From the NCBI GenBank assembly GCA_004297725.1, contig SCUS01000119.1, positions 1-61,357 of the forward strand: 61,357 nucleotides of DNA. The letters are read 5' to 3'. The stretch comes from Myxococcaceae bacterium. GTDB lineage: Bacteria; Myxococcota_A; Polyangia; Polyangiales; Ga0077539. The notes beneath the pieces were generated by a model. The model was not told the DNA's origin. It saw only the letters and a program-made list of their open reading frames with translations, and searched no databases. Both the position numbers and the translations under genes were made by a program. Shown piece by piece: positions 44,429 through 51,733 of this stretch (position 1 is the first letter of the stretch; each line of letters starts with the position of its first letter).

Positions 44429-44985
44429 ACGGCCGCTGGTTCGCCGCGCTGGCGGCGGTCGCGGCCTCGGGCTGCGGGAGCGATCCGGTGAGGGTGCTGC
44501 AGGCGCCCACGACCCTCGCAGGCAGCCCGGCGGAGGTGTTCGCCAACCGCGGCTCCATCGCGGTCGCGTCGGTGACGGACGACGGGGTGGCCAGGGAGGT
44601 GACGCTCTCGTCCGAGGCGCAGGTGTCGCTGCGCGCCTACGGGGCGACGGTCTCCCGGGCCGCGCAGCCCGCCGGGGCGAGAGCGCTGGCGGCGGGCGCG
44701 AGGGTGACCCTCGACGTGCACACGGCCATCACCCAGCTCGACCCCTCCGGGCGCGTGGTGGGGCGCATCCAGAACCCCTTCGAGGGAGCCCCCGGCCGCG
44801 CCCGCCCCACCGCCGGGCGCAGGCTGCTCGCCGTGCTGGTCGACGACGTCACCGACGAGTCCGCGTGGCGGGTGCTCGAGGCCTACGCCCTCGACGCCTC
44901 GGGCGACGCCCTCGCCGAGCCCGCGCTGGGCTTCGCCGCAGGCACCTCCGTCGACGCGCTCTTCTCCGCGATCCCCGCCCCCTGA
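44425..44985 (+). CDS. Small lipoprotein coupled to the PH-domain gene
   Basis: Begins at TTG 44425, overlapping the previous stop by 4 bp, giving 186 residues. Signal FAALAAVAASGC is a lipoprotein signal. The mature part looks beta-rich (REVTLSSEAQVSLRAYG, RRLLAVLVDDVTDESAW). No family is known to me. Its coupling to the zinc-ribbon/PH gene upstream and spacing of 9 bp to the next gene suggest a four-gene operon of envelope function. Confidence 0.75.
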   Translation: MNGRWFAALAAVAASGCGSDPVRVLQAPTTLAGSPAEVFANRGSIAVASVTDDGVAREVTLSSEAQVSLRAYGATVSRAAQPAGARALAAGARVTLDVHTAITQLDPSGRVVGRIQNPFEGAPGRARPTAGRRLLAVLVDDVTDESAWRVLEAYALDASGDALAEPALGFAAGTSVDALFSAIPAP

Positions 44986-44994
44986 AGACCCCTC

Positions 44995-47700
44995 TTGACC
45001 ACCACCGTGCACCCCTCCCGCGTCGCCATCCTCCTCGCCCTCGCGGTCCTCGGGCCGTCCTGCCGGCTGCGCAGGTCGCGCCAGCACCGCCCCCCGGCGC
45101 TCGCCTCGTCCGGCCGCTGGAGCGCCAGCCTCGCCGCCTCCGAGGCGCTCCGGGTGATCGACGGGCACTACCTGGTCGACGGCGTACGGCGCACCGACAC
45201 GGCCTCCTCGGCGCCGCCCTTCCCGGCCCGCCCGCTGGTCTCCGCCGCGCGCGTCCCCGACGGCTGGCGCTTCGCCGCCGCCGACGGAACCCTCTACGCC
45301 GCCAGGGAATTCCTCGCTCCCCTCAGGGTGCTGGCGGCGGTGCCCGAGAGCGCCCGCCCGGCCAGCGAGGGCCTCGCCCGAGGCGCCGTGCGAGGCGTCT
45401 TCCACGAGGGCGCCCTCGCGTTCCTCGACCACACCGGCCGCGCCTGGACCCTCGACGGCTCCACCCCCCGCGCCCTTCCCCTGGAGCGCGTGCTCTCGGT
45501 GGTGTTCACCTCCCCCCTCCGGGCGCTCGCGGTCACCGCCCCGGGCGTGCTCCACCGCTCCGACGACGGCGGCCGCCGCTTCTCCGAGGTCCCGCTCCCC
45601 GACGGTGACCTGGCCACCGTGGTGGGCCTCGCTCGCGGCGCCGCGGTGATCGAATCTTACCGTGGCCGGTATTCCATCTCCGACGACGGCGCCCTCTCTC
45701 CCCGGGACGACGCTCCCTCGCTGGAGTCCTTCGTGCGCGCGGGCGAGCTTCCCCCCACGGCCGACGCCTCCGCCCCGCTGCTGCTGCCGGCCGATCCCTC
45801 GCGCGTCGCGGCGCTCCCCGACGGGAGCCTCGCGCTGGTCGAGGGCGACGTCGTGCGGGTGATCGACCCTCGCAGCCGTCGGGAGCTGCGGCGCATGGCG
45901 ACCCCGGGGCAGGGCTGCGTGATCGCGGGCGCCCACGGATCGTTCCGCCTGGTGTGCACCCACGAGGGCTGGGCCGGGGCGGTGTTCGCGCCCACGGCGG
46001 CGGGCACCTGGACGGTGCTGCGCGACGAGCTGCGGGCCGAGCCCATGGGGGACATCGTCTTCGACGACCGCTCCGAGGCCTGGGTGGTGGCGGCACCGTG
46101 CGCGCAGCAGCCGGTGCGCGACCCGGCGGCGTTCTGCGTGCACCACGCCGACGGGGCCAGCCGCACGGTGCACGCCCCCTTTCCCGCGCAGCCGGTGGAC
46201 ATGCGCGGCGGCGCGGCGCTGCTGGTGGAGACCCGGGACTCCGGGCCCCACGCGAGGGCGGTGATCCTCCGGGGCGAGGCCATGACCCCGGTGACGCTGC
46301 CGGTGGGCACCGCGGAGGCGCGGGGGCTGCGCTGGGCGGGCGGCGCGCTGGCGGTGTGGGGTCACTCGGCCGAGGGGAGGCTGGTGTTGCACCGCGGCGC
46401 GATCGGCCCTTCGGACGCGGTGCGCTGGAGCGCGCACGAGGCCCCGGCCGGGGCGCGTCGCGGGATCCACGGCGCCGGGGCGGTGGCCTACGCGCTGGGC
46501 CGCGGGGCCGAGGCGCTCTGGCAGTACCGCCCCGACGCGGGCTTCGCGAGGATGCCCGGGCCGGTGCGCGGAGACCCCTCGGCGCTCTCGCTCGACCCCG
46601 AGGCGCTCAGCTACTGCGCGGGCCCGGTGTGCCGCCTCGCGGGCGTGCTGGAGTGGACCGCGGGGGCGAGCGGGTCGCCGTGGTTCGTCACGCGCCCGGA
46701 CGCCGCGCCGGCGGCGCCGAGGCCCTGGGTGGCGCCGCTGCAGCGCCCCGAGGAGCGGGCCCGCTTCGAGTGCGAGTCGGGCGAGACGCTGGGCGTGGGG
46801 CCCGAGCTCGACCACGGCATCGCGGTGTCGGGCTACGCGCTGCACTGGCAGCCCGAGAGCGACGGAGTCACCGTCCGCTGGAACGGCGAGTCGCTCTCCC
46901 AGGTGACCCGGGGGAGGCTCCCTCCCACCGCCGAGCGGGTGACCTTCTCGGGCTACGCGCCGGTGGGAGCGACGACGCCCATGGCCCTCCTCGACCGCTG
47001 CGTCGGGGTGCGCTGCGAGACCTTCCTGGCCACCGCGCCGGGGCTACAGCCCTTCCCCCTGGAGCACTTCGCGCTCCCCTATCGCCGGGACATGCTGCTC
47101 ACCGAGGGCGGCGCCTTCCTGGCCCTCTCTCGCGGCGTCTCCCACGGGGCGACGGTGGCGCAGGCGGTGGTCTACGACGTGGCGCGCGGGCAGGTCGTGG
47201 CGAGGCGCACGGTGGTGAGCGACGCGCCGCCGGAGTTCATCCAGCCCGGCTCGCTCGACGGCCGCGACGGCCTCTGGCTTCCCACCTCGCCCCGGCGCTG
47301 GCGCTTCCTCCCGCTGTCGGGTGAAGCTTCCGCGGAGGAGACCGTGGAGGACGACGGCACCCTCGCGCCATGCCCCCGCGGGGTGGCCTCCCGGGGCGTG
47401 CTCCGGCGCATCGACCGCAACTCCGACCTCCGCGGCGCGGGCTGGGCGCCGGTGGTGGGCGAGTGGCAGGTCGAGGAGATCCTCGAGGTGACCGCGCGCG
47501 GGCTCTGCGTGCGCTCGATCGCCGGGGGTGAGTCCCGCGACGAGTCGACCTTCGAGCACCGCGGGGGCGTCGACCCGGTGCGCAGCTTCTCGCTCACCTC
47601 CGACGGCGCCGGTCGACTCTCGGGGGTGGCGTGGCAGGGCCGGCGTCGCTTCGCGATGTCGTGCGCGAGGGTGGAGGCCCGGCGTACGCTGCCGAGGTGA
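44995..47700 (+). CDS. Large propeller-like lipoprotein, function unknown
   Basis: A 901-residue lipoprotein (lipobox LGPSC), start TTG 44995 (a GTG at 45007 is possible). The chain is beta-rich, with recurring strands of the type DGSLALVEGDVVRVIDP, RGAVRGVFHEGALAFLD and SEAWVVAAPCAQQP. One stretch, HRSDDGGRRFSEV, resembles a sialidase/BNR Asp-box. Together this suggests one or two beta-propellers, most likely exposed to the periplasm or outside. About 14 cysteines are scattered along the chain. It has no recognised catalytic residues. It overlaps the next gene by GTGA (47697-47700). Confidence 0.78.
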   Translation: MTTTVHPSRVAILLALAVLGPSCRLRRSRQHRPPALASSGRWSASLAASEALRVIDGHYLVDGVRRTDTASSAPPFPARPLVSAARVPDGWRFAAADGTLYAAREFLAPLRVLAAVPESARPASEGLARGAVRGVFHEGALAFLDHTGRAWTLDGSTPRALPLERVLSVVFTSPLRALAVTAPGVLHRSDDGGRRFSEVPLPDGDLATVVGLARGAAVIESYRGRYSISDDGALSPRDDAPSLESFVRAGELPPTADASAPLLLPADPSRVAALPDGSLALVEGDVVRVIDPRSRRELRRMATPGQGCVIAGAHGSFRLVCTHEGWAGAVFAPTAAGTWTVLRDELRAEPMGDIVFDDRSEAWVVAAPCAQQPVRDPAAFCVHHADGASRTVHAPFPAQPVDMRGGAALLVETRDSGPHARAVILRGEAMTPVTLPVGTAEARGLRWAGGALAVWGHSAEGRLVLHRGAIGPSDAVRWSAHEAPAGARRGIHGAGAVAYALGRGAEALWQYRPDAGFARMPGPVRGDPSALSLDPEALSYCAGPVCRLAGVLEWTAGASGSPWFVTRPDAAPAAPRPWVAPLQRPEERARFECESGETLGVGPELDHGIAVSGYALHWQPESDGVTVRWNGESLSQVTRGRLPPTAERVTFSGYAPVGATTPMALLDRCVGVRCETFLATAPGLQPFPLEHFALPYRRDMLLTEGGAFLALSRGVSHGATVAQAVVYDVARGQVVARRTVVSDAPPEFIQPGSLDGRDGLWLPTSPRRWRFLPLSGEASAEETVEDDGTLAPCPRGVASRGVLRRIDRNSDLRGAGWAPVVGEWQVEEILEVTARGLCVRSIAGGESRDESTFEHRGGVDPVRSFSLTSDGAGRLSGVAWQGRRRFAMSCARVEARRTLPR

Positions 47701-48821
47701 CGGCGACGCTGCAGACCTTACCGAGGCGTGTATTCACGGTGCAGGAGGGACAGGCCCTCCAGGTGCTCGACGCCCTGCTGGGGCGCGGTCGCGGCGACGT
47801 GGTGACGGTGCCGGTGGCGCTCTCCCCGCTGCGGGAAGACCTCGCGGCGGCGGGCGCCCGGCGCATCGCGACGAGCGTGATGCGCTTCCTGGTGGAGGGC
47901 GGCGGGTGGCGAGAGCGGGCGCTGCTGCGGGGCGGCCGGCGGGTGAGGGCGAGGGTGTGGGACCCTGCGGCGGGCAGGGGGTTCGTCCCTCGCTACACGG
48001 CGGCGAGCCGCACGCTCTGGATCGAAGGGGCGGCGCAGCTCCCGGCGCTGGTGGGGCAGAGCCGCACGGACGCGAGCCGGGGAGCGCGCAGGGCCGTGAA
48101 GAGGGTGGTCCCGGATCAGTCGACGGAGGTGGGCGACTGGGTCTTCTTCCACCTGGCGCAGCAGTCGCTGGGCACCTTCCGGCTCTGCGAGGACGACTTC
48201 ACCGGGCTGCGCCTCCGGCTGGTGTCCCAGTCCCCGGTGGCGCTGCTCTTCGCTCCGGCGGGCGAGCGCAGCCGGAGAGAGCTGCGCGACGCCTACGTGC
48301 GGCTGACCTCGCCGTCCACCGCGAGGGTGCTGGAGTGCATCGAAGACCGCCTGGCGATGGCCTGGACCTCCGCCGCGCGCACGCTCTGGGCCGAGCGCAT
48401 GACCGGCCCCCTGGCGGCGCGCATCGAGCGCTGGGCGGCGTTGGGGAGGAAGCTCGACGCCTACCTCGACGCGGTCGACGACGCGGAGCGCCTCGACCTG
48501 GCGAGGCCGGTGACGAAGCTGGCGGCGGCGCTGATGACGGGCGTCTTCGTGGGTCCGGCGGAGGAGGTGCGCTCGTCGCTGTCGCAGTCCTCCGGGGTGG
48601 TGAGCCTCGCGCAGCGCGACGAGCTGCTGGCCGCGGTGGCCTCGGTGACGGCCGTGGGGCAGCGGGTGTTCGCGCTTCGGGAGCGCATGGCGGCGGAGCG
48701 CTACGGCGACGCGCGCTACGGGGAGGCGCAGGTGTTTCTGGGCGACGTGGACGCGCTCCTCGGCGGGCAGCGCCGCGCCGTGGAGGGGCTCGCTCGATCG
48801 CTCTCAGGGGTCCTCGGCTGA
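47697..48821 (+). CDS. Unknown protein coupled to the propeller-like lipoprotein
   Basis: From GTG 47697, overlapping the previous stop by 4 bp, the product has 374 residues. It has no signal peptide or membrane segment and should be cytosolic. It is largely helical and Arg/Ala/Leu-rich, with blocks LLAAVASVTAVGQRVFALRERMAAERYG and RTDASRGARRAVKRVVPD (written here in short). No family is recognised. Coupling to the 901-residue lipoprotein implies joint production, yet the two lie on opposite sides of the membrane, so an intermediary or a regulatory role is possible. Confidence 0.72.
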   Translation: MTATLQTLPRRVFTVQEGQALQVLDALLGRGRGDVVTVPVALSPLREDLAAAGARRIATSVMRFLVEGGGWRERALLRGGRRVRARVWDPAAGRGFVPRYTAASRTLWIEGAAQLPALVGQSRTDASRGARRAVKRVVPDQSTEVGDWVFFHLAQQSLGTFRLCEDDFTGLRLRLVSQSPVALLFAPAGERSRRELRDAYVRLTSPSTARVLECIEDRLAMAWTSAARTLWAERMTGPLAARIERWAALGRKLDAYLDAVDDAERLDLARPVTKLAAALMTGVFVGPAEEVRSSLSQSSGVVSLAQRDELLAAVASVTAVGQRVFALRERMAAERYGDARYGEAQVFLGDVDALLGGQRRAVEGLARSLSGVLG

Positions 48822-48838
48822 GGGCTCGTACGATTTTG

Positions 48839-48866
48839 TTGGACACCATTCGAGGAGCTGATAAAA
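48839..48866 (+). promoter_or_regulatory. Candidate promoter for tRNA-Arg
   Basis: TTGGACA at 48839-48845 resembles a -35 with one extra base, and GATAAA at 48860-48865 matches four of six -10 bases. Position about 22 nt before the mature tRNA fits a short leader. The 15-bp spacing is short, so this is a tentative call. Confidence 0.4.
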
Positions 48867-48887
48867 GGGCGCTCCCTTCGCAAGCAA

Positions 48888-48960
48888 GCGCCCGTAGCTC
48901 AATGGATAGAGCACCAGACTACGGATCTGGGGGTTGGAAGTTCGACCCTTCCCGGGCGCG
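48888..48960 (+). tRNA. tRNA-Arg (anticodon ACG)
   Basis: A 73-nt cloverleaf: acceptor GCGCCCG (48888-48894) with CGGGCGC (48953-48959), D stem GCTC/GAGC (48897-48900, 48909-48912), anticodon stem CCAGA/TCTGG (48914-48918, 48926-48930), loop CTACGGA with anticodon ACG at 48921-48923, and T stem GGAAG/CTTCC with loop TTCGACC. Discriminator base is G; CCA is not encoded (CTA follows). The wobble A is normally converted to inosine, reading CGU, CGC and CGA. The gene stands between the 44-48.8 kb operon and the minus-strand 49-55 kb block. Confidence 0.97.
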
Positions 48961-48970
48961 CTAGAAGGTT

Positions 48971-49005
48971 GAATGGGGAGCATCTCAACGAGGTGCTCCC
49001 CATTC
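48971..49005 (+). terminator. Strong hairpin terminator after tRNA-Arg
   Basis: A stem of 16 pairs: 48971-48986 with 48990-49005, one G-T pair, loop AAC, rich in G/C at its centre (ATGGGGAGCA...). It is followed by CGGCTATTT, a weak T tract. It sits between the tRNA (plus) and the stop of the 49028 gene (minus), so it may serve both directions. Confidence 0.75.
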
Positions 49006-49027
49006 GGCTATTTACCCATCGGCCGTC

Positions 49028-49327
49028 TCAGCCCTCGACGATCGCCACCACGCGTCGCACCGTCCAGCCGCGCTCCCGGCCCCAGGCCGCCGGGCCGCCC
49101 GGGTGGGCCTCGGCGGCCTCGTCGCCCGCGACCATCCCCAGCTCCGCGAGGATGGCTCCCGGGTCATCGAGGTCATCGAGTATCGCCTCCCCGTCATTGG
49201 CCGGATCGAGCAGGTACAGCCGCCCCGCGGCCACGCTCGCCGCCAGCTCCACATCGGTGCACACGCGCTCGCCCGCCCGCATCGCTTCGAGCTCCGACCG
49301 GGTGATCGTCACGGTGCCATCGACCAT
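49028..49327 (-). CDS. Small acidic protein, function unknown
   Basis: A 99-residue acidic protein with no signal, start ATG 49327. The sequence has ELAASVAAGRLYLL and an Asp-rich middle (DGEAILDDLDDPGAILAEL), and ends RRVVAIVEG. No family is known to me. It is separated by about 80 bp from the DUF3037 gene on the same strand and could belong to that cassette; its size and charge would suit an antitoxin or adaptor, but nothing shows this. Confidence 0.6.
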   Translation of the reverse strand: MVDGTVTITRSELEAMRAGERVCTDVELAASVAAGRLYLLDPANDGEAILDDLDDPGAILAELGMVAGDEAAEAHPGGPAAWGRERGWTVRRVVAIVEG

Positions 49328-49409
49328 TGGCCCCTTCAGCCTAGGACCTCCCTCCCGGTCTCCCGCAAGCCCGCGACCCCACTGCCTGGCAGCGGGTTGC
49401 CGATCGAGG

Positions 49410-49805
49410 TCACCGTCGGGGGAGGCGCACCACCCGGTCGAAGAGCCGCTCCATCGCCGCGACCGGCTCCTCGCAGAGCCCCGCGTGCGCGGCGGAGGTC
49501 TGCAGCATCGTGCTCCTCGGCGCGGTGAGCCAGTGCCAGCGCTCTCGCTGGCTGAGCTCCCCGATGGGGCCCGCCGCCGGGCCTCCTGCGCAGACCCTGG
49601 GAATGGCCTCGAGGTGGCACCGCACCATGTCGAGGTCGACGTCCGGGGAGAGCGCCCTCAGCCGGGCCTCGTCGAGCTCCACGCGGGCGACGAGCACGTC
49701 CTGCGCGTAGCAGTAGACGATCACCCCGACGTTGATGAACTCCTCCCGCTCCACGCGCGGGACCACCCGCACGATGGCGTAGTCAAACGCGTCGCGCGTG
49801 GGCAC
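49410..49805 (-). CDS. DUF3037 family protein
   Basis: A 131-residue protein. The N-terminal half matches DUF3037: DYAIVRVVPRVEREEFINVG is the family signature, continuing IVYCYAQDVLVARVELDE. The C-terminal half is helical (MERLFDRVVRLPRR). Its start (ATG 49805) lies 23 bp inside the HipA-like gene, so the pair is translationally coupled. These two genes are often found together; a function has not been settled to my knowledge. Confidence 0.88.
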   Translation of the reverse strand: MPTRDAFDYAIVRVVPRVEREEFINVGVIVYCYAQDVLVARVELDEARLRALSPDVDLDMVRCHLEAIPRVCAGGPAAGPIGELSQRERWHWLTAPRSTMLQTSAAHAGLCEEPVAAMERLFDRVVRLPRR

Positions 49806-50574
49806 GCTCGGCCTCCTCCAGGTAGACGGGCATCGCCTCGACGCGGGCGCTCAGCCACGCCGCGTAGGCCGCGCGGTGGGCGCTCGGGTCGTCGAAGCCG
49901 TGGGCCTCTCCGAGCCAGGCGTCGGGGAGCTGCTGCGCCACGGCCTCGATGACGTCGCGGGTGAGGGCGGCGGCGAGGTGGCGCGCGGCCTCCGGGAGCG
50001 CGGTCGCCCAGGGGAGCAGCACGTGGTGGCGCACCTCCGCGTAGGGGTCGCGGCTGTTGACGAGGGGGTCGGAGGGCTCCCAGCCGTGGTGGAAGTAGAG
50101 CGTCGCGCCGTGGTCGATGAGCCAGGGGCGGCGGTGCCAGAGCAGGAGGTTGGGGTTGCGCGGGGTGCGGTCGACGTTGGTGACCAGGGCGTCGAAGAGC
50201 ACGATGCGAGAGGCGGTGGCGGCGTCGGGCCTCGGGCTCGCGACGGGGTCGAAGGTGACGCTGCCGGGGAGGTAGTCGAGGCCCAGGTTGAGCCCCTCGC
50301 TGGCCTCCAGCGGCGCGGAGATCTCCGGATCGGGCTCGCTGGCCGCCAGGGCGCGGTCGAGCTCCACCAGCACCAGCTCGGGGACGTCGAGACCCGCCGC
50401 GCGGGCGAGCCCGCCCGAGAGCAGCTCGGCGACGAGGGCCCTCGACCCCTGCGCGGCGCCGTGGAGCTTGACGACGTAGAGCCCGAGGTCGTCGGCCTCG
50501 ACGAGCGCGGGCACCGAGCTGCCCTCCCGGAAGGGCATGACGTAGCGGACGGCCTGGACGGTTCGCAGCGCCAC
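49783..50574 (-). CDS. HipA-like kinase-fold protein (HipA_2 type)
   Basis: A 263-residue protein with a shortened HipA-type kinase fold. Lys36 in YVVKLHG is the ATP-binding Lys analogue. The catalytic segment is FDALVTNVDRTPRNPNLLL (127-145) with Asp135 and Asn140/Asn142, replacing HRD, and LIDHGATLYF (152-161) takes the place of DFG, all in the spacing of HipA. Unlike classic HipA it lacks the long N-terminal domain and there is no HipB (Xre) gene next to it. Its coupling to DUF3037 downstream suggests a two-component cassette; a toxin-like kinase is possible but unproven. It lies 7 bp after mtnA. Confidence 0.83.
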   Translation of the reverse strand: MALRTVQAVRYVMPFREGSSVPALVEADDLGLYVVKLHGAAQGSRALVAELLSGGLARAAGLDVPELVLVELDRALAASEPDPEISAPLEASEGLNLGLDYLPGSVTFDPVASPRPDAATASRIVLFDALVTNVDRTPRNPNLLLWHRRPWLIDHGATLYFHHGWEPSDPLVNSRDPYAEVRHHVLLPWATALPEAARHLAAALTRDVIEAVAQQLPDAWLGEAHGFDDPSAHRAAYAAWLSARVEAMPVYLEEAERAHARRV

Positions 50575-50581
50575 GCGCGCC

Positions 50582-51625
50582 TCAGCCGTCGAGCGCGCCG
50601 AGGGCGCCGGCGCGAAGCTGCTCGCGGGAAAAGACCCCCCGGTCGGTGACCAGCGAGGTCACCAGCGCGACGGGGGTGACGTCGAAGGAGGGGTTGAAGA
50701 CCTCCGTCTCCCTCGGGCACCAGCGCACCGAGCCGAAGGAGCCCGACGCGCCGCGCACCTCGTCGGCGTCGCGCTGCTCGATGGGGATGGCGTCGCCGTC
50801 GGGGCAGGAGAGGTCGACGGTGGTCCACGGGGCGACGGGGTGGAAGGGGACGTGGTGATGGGCGGCGGCGACGGCGAGGGAGTAGGTGCCCACCTTGTTG
50901 GCGAAGTCGCCGTTGCGGGCGACGCGGTCGCTGCCGACGAGCACCCGGCTGGCCCTGCCGGAGCGCAGCACCACGGCAGCCATGCTGTCGGTGATGAGGG
51001 TGTGTGGGATGCCGAGGTGGCGGAGCTCCCAGGCGGTGAGGCGGCCGCCCTGGAGGAGGGGACGGGTCTCGTCGACGTAGACATGCACCCGCTTGCCCTG
51101 GGCGTGCGCGCGGTGGATCACCCCGAGCGCGGTGCCCACCCCCACGGTGGCGAGGCCGCCGGTGTTGCAGTGGGTGATGACGCCGGAGCCGTCCTCGAGG
51201 AGCGAGGCGCCGTGCGCCGCCATGGCCTCGCAGCGGGCCACGTCGTCGAGGAAGACGTCCATCGCGACCTCGTCGACGCCGGAGAGGTCATCGCCCAGGG
51301 CCGAGGCGGTGAGCCGATCGATGGCGGCCATGAGGTTGACCGCCGTGGGGCGCGCGGCGCGGAGGAGCGCGGCGCTGGCGCGGAAGGACGCCGGGGTGCA
51401 CCCGGAGCGCACGAGGAGCCCGAGGCAGAGCGCGGCAGCGACGCCGAGGAGAGGAGCGCCGCGGACGGCCAGCGTGCGGATGCAGCCCTCCATGACCAGG
51501 GGGTCGGAGGCGTCGATCCAGCGCTCCTCGTCGGGGAGGCGTCGCTGATCGAGGAGCAGGAGGCGCTCGCCGTCCATGCGGAGGGCCATGGAGGTGACGG
51601 GCTTCCACGAGGATGAGGTGCTCAT
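50582..51625 (-). CDS. mtnA: S-methyl-5-thioribose-1-phosphate isomerase
   Basis: A 347-residue member of the eIF2B-like isomerase family that converts methylthioribose-1-phosphate to methylthioribulose-1-phosphate in methionine salvage. Signature segments: THCNTGGLATVGVGTALGVI with the catalytic Cys, VDETRPLLQGGRLTAWEL, and GSDRVARNGDFANKVGTY with the catalytic Asp. Length is normal. It uses the MTA-derived substrate left by polyamine or aminobutyl-transfer reactions. No other salvage genes (mtnP, mtnB, mtnD) are in the window. It lies 108 bp after the FolC-like gene and may share its transcript. Confidence 0.95.
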   Translation of the reverse strand: MSTSSSWKPVTSMALRMDGERLLLLDQRRLPDEERWIDASDPLVMEGCIRTLAVRGAPLLGVAAALCLGLLVRSGCTPASFRASAALLRAARPTAVNLMAAIDRLTASALGDDLSGVDEVAMDVFLDDVARCEAMAAHGASLLEDGSGVITHCNTGGLATVGVGTALGVIHRAHAQGKRVHVYVDETRPLLQGGRLTAWELRHLGIPHTLITDSMAAVVLRSGRASRVLVGSDRVARNGDFANKVGTYSLAVAAAHHHVPFHPVAPWTTVDLSCPDGDAIPIEQRDADEVRGASGSFGSVRWCPRETEVFNPSFDVTPVALVTSLVTDRGVFSREQLRAGALGALDG

Positions 51626-51733
51626 GAGGGGCGCGGAAGAGTAGCGCGACTGATGGCGTCGAGGGCAGCTCGCGATCTCTGGCGCAGCTCCCGCGTCGCG
51701 CTGCGCAGCCCTTGCGTGGCGAGGACCTGCCTC

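Noticed and set aside
48888..50574. Genomic island inserted at tRNA-Arg
   Set aside because: No integrase and no duplicated tRNA 3' end were found in the window; the strong hairpin right after the tRNA is a terminator rather than an att site.
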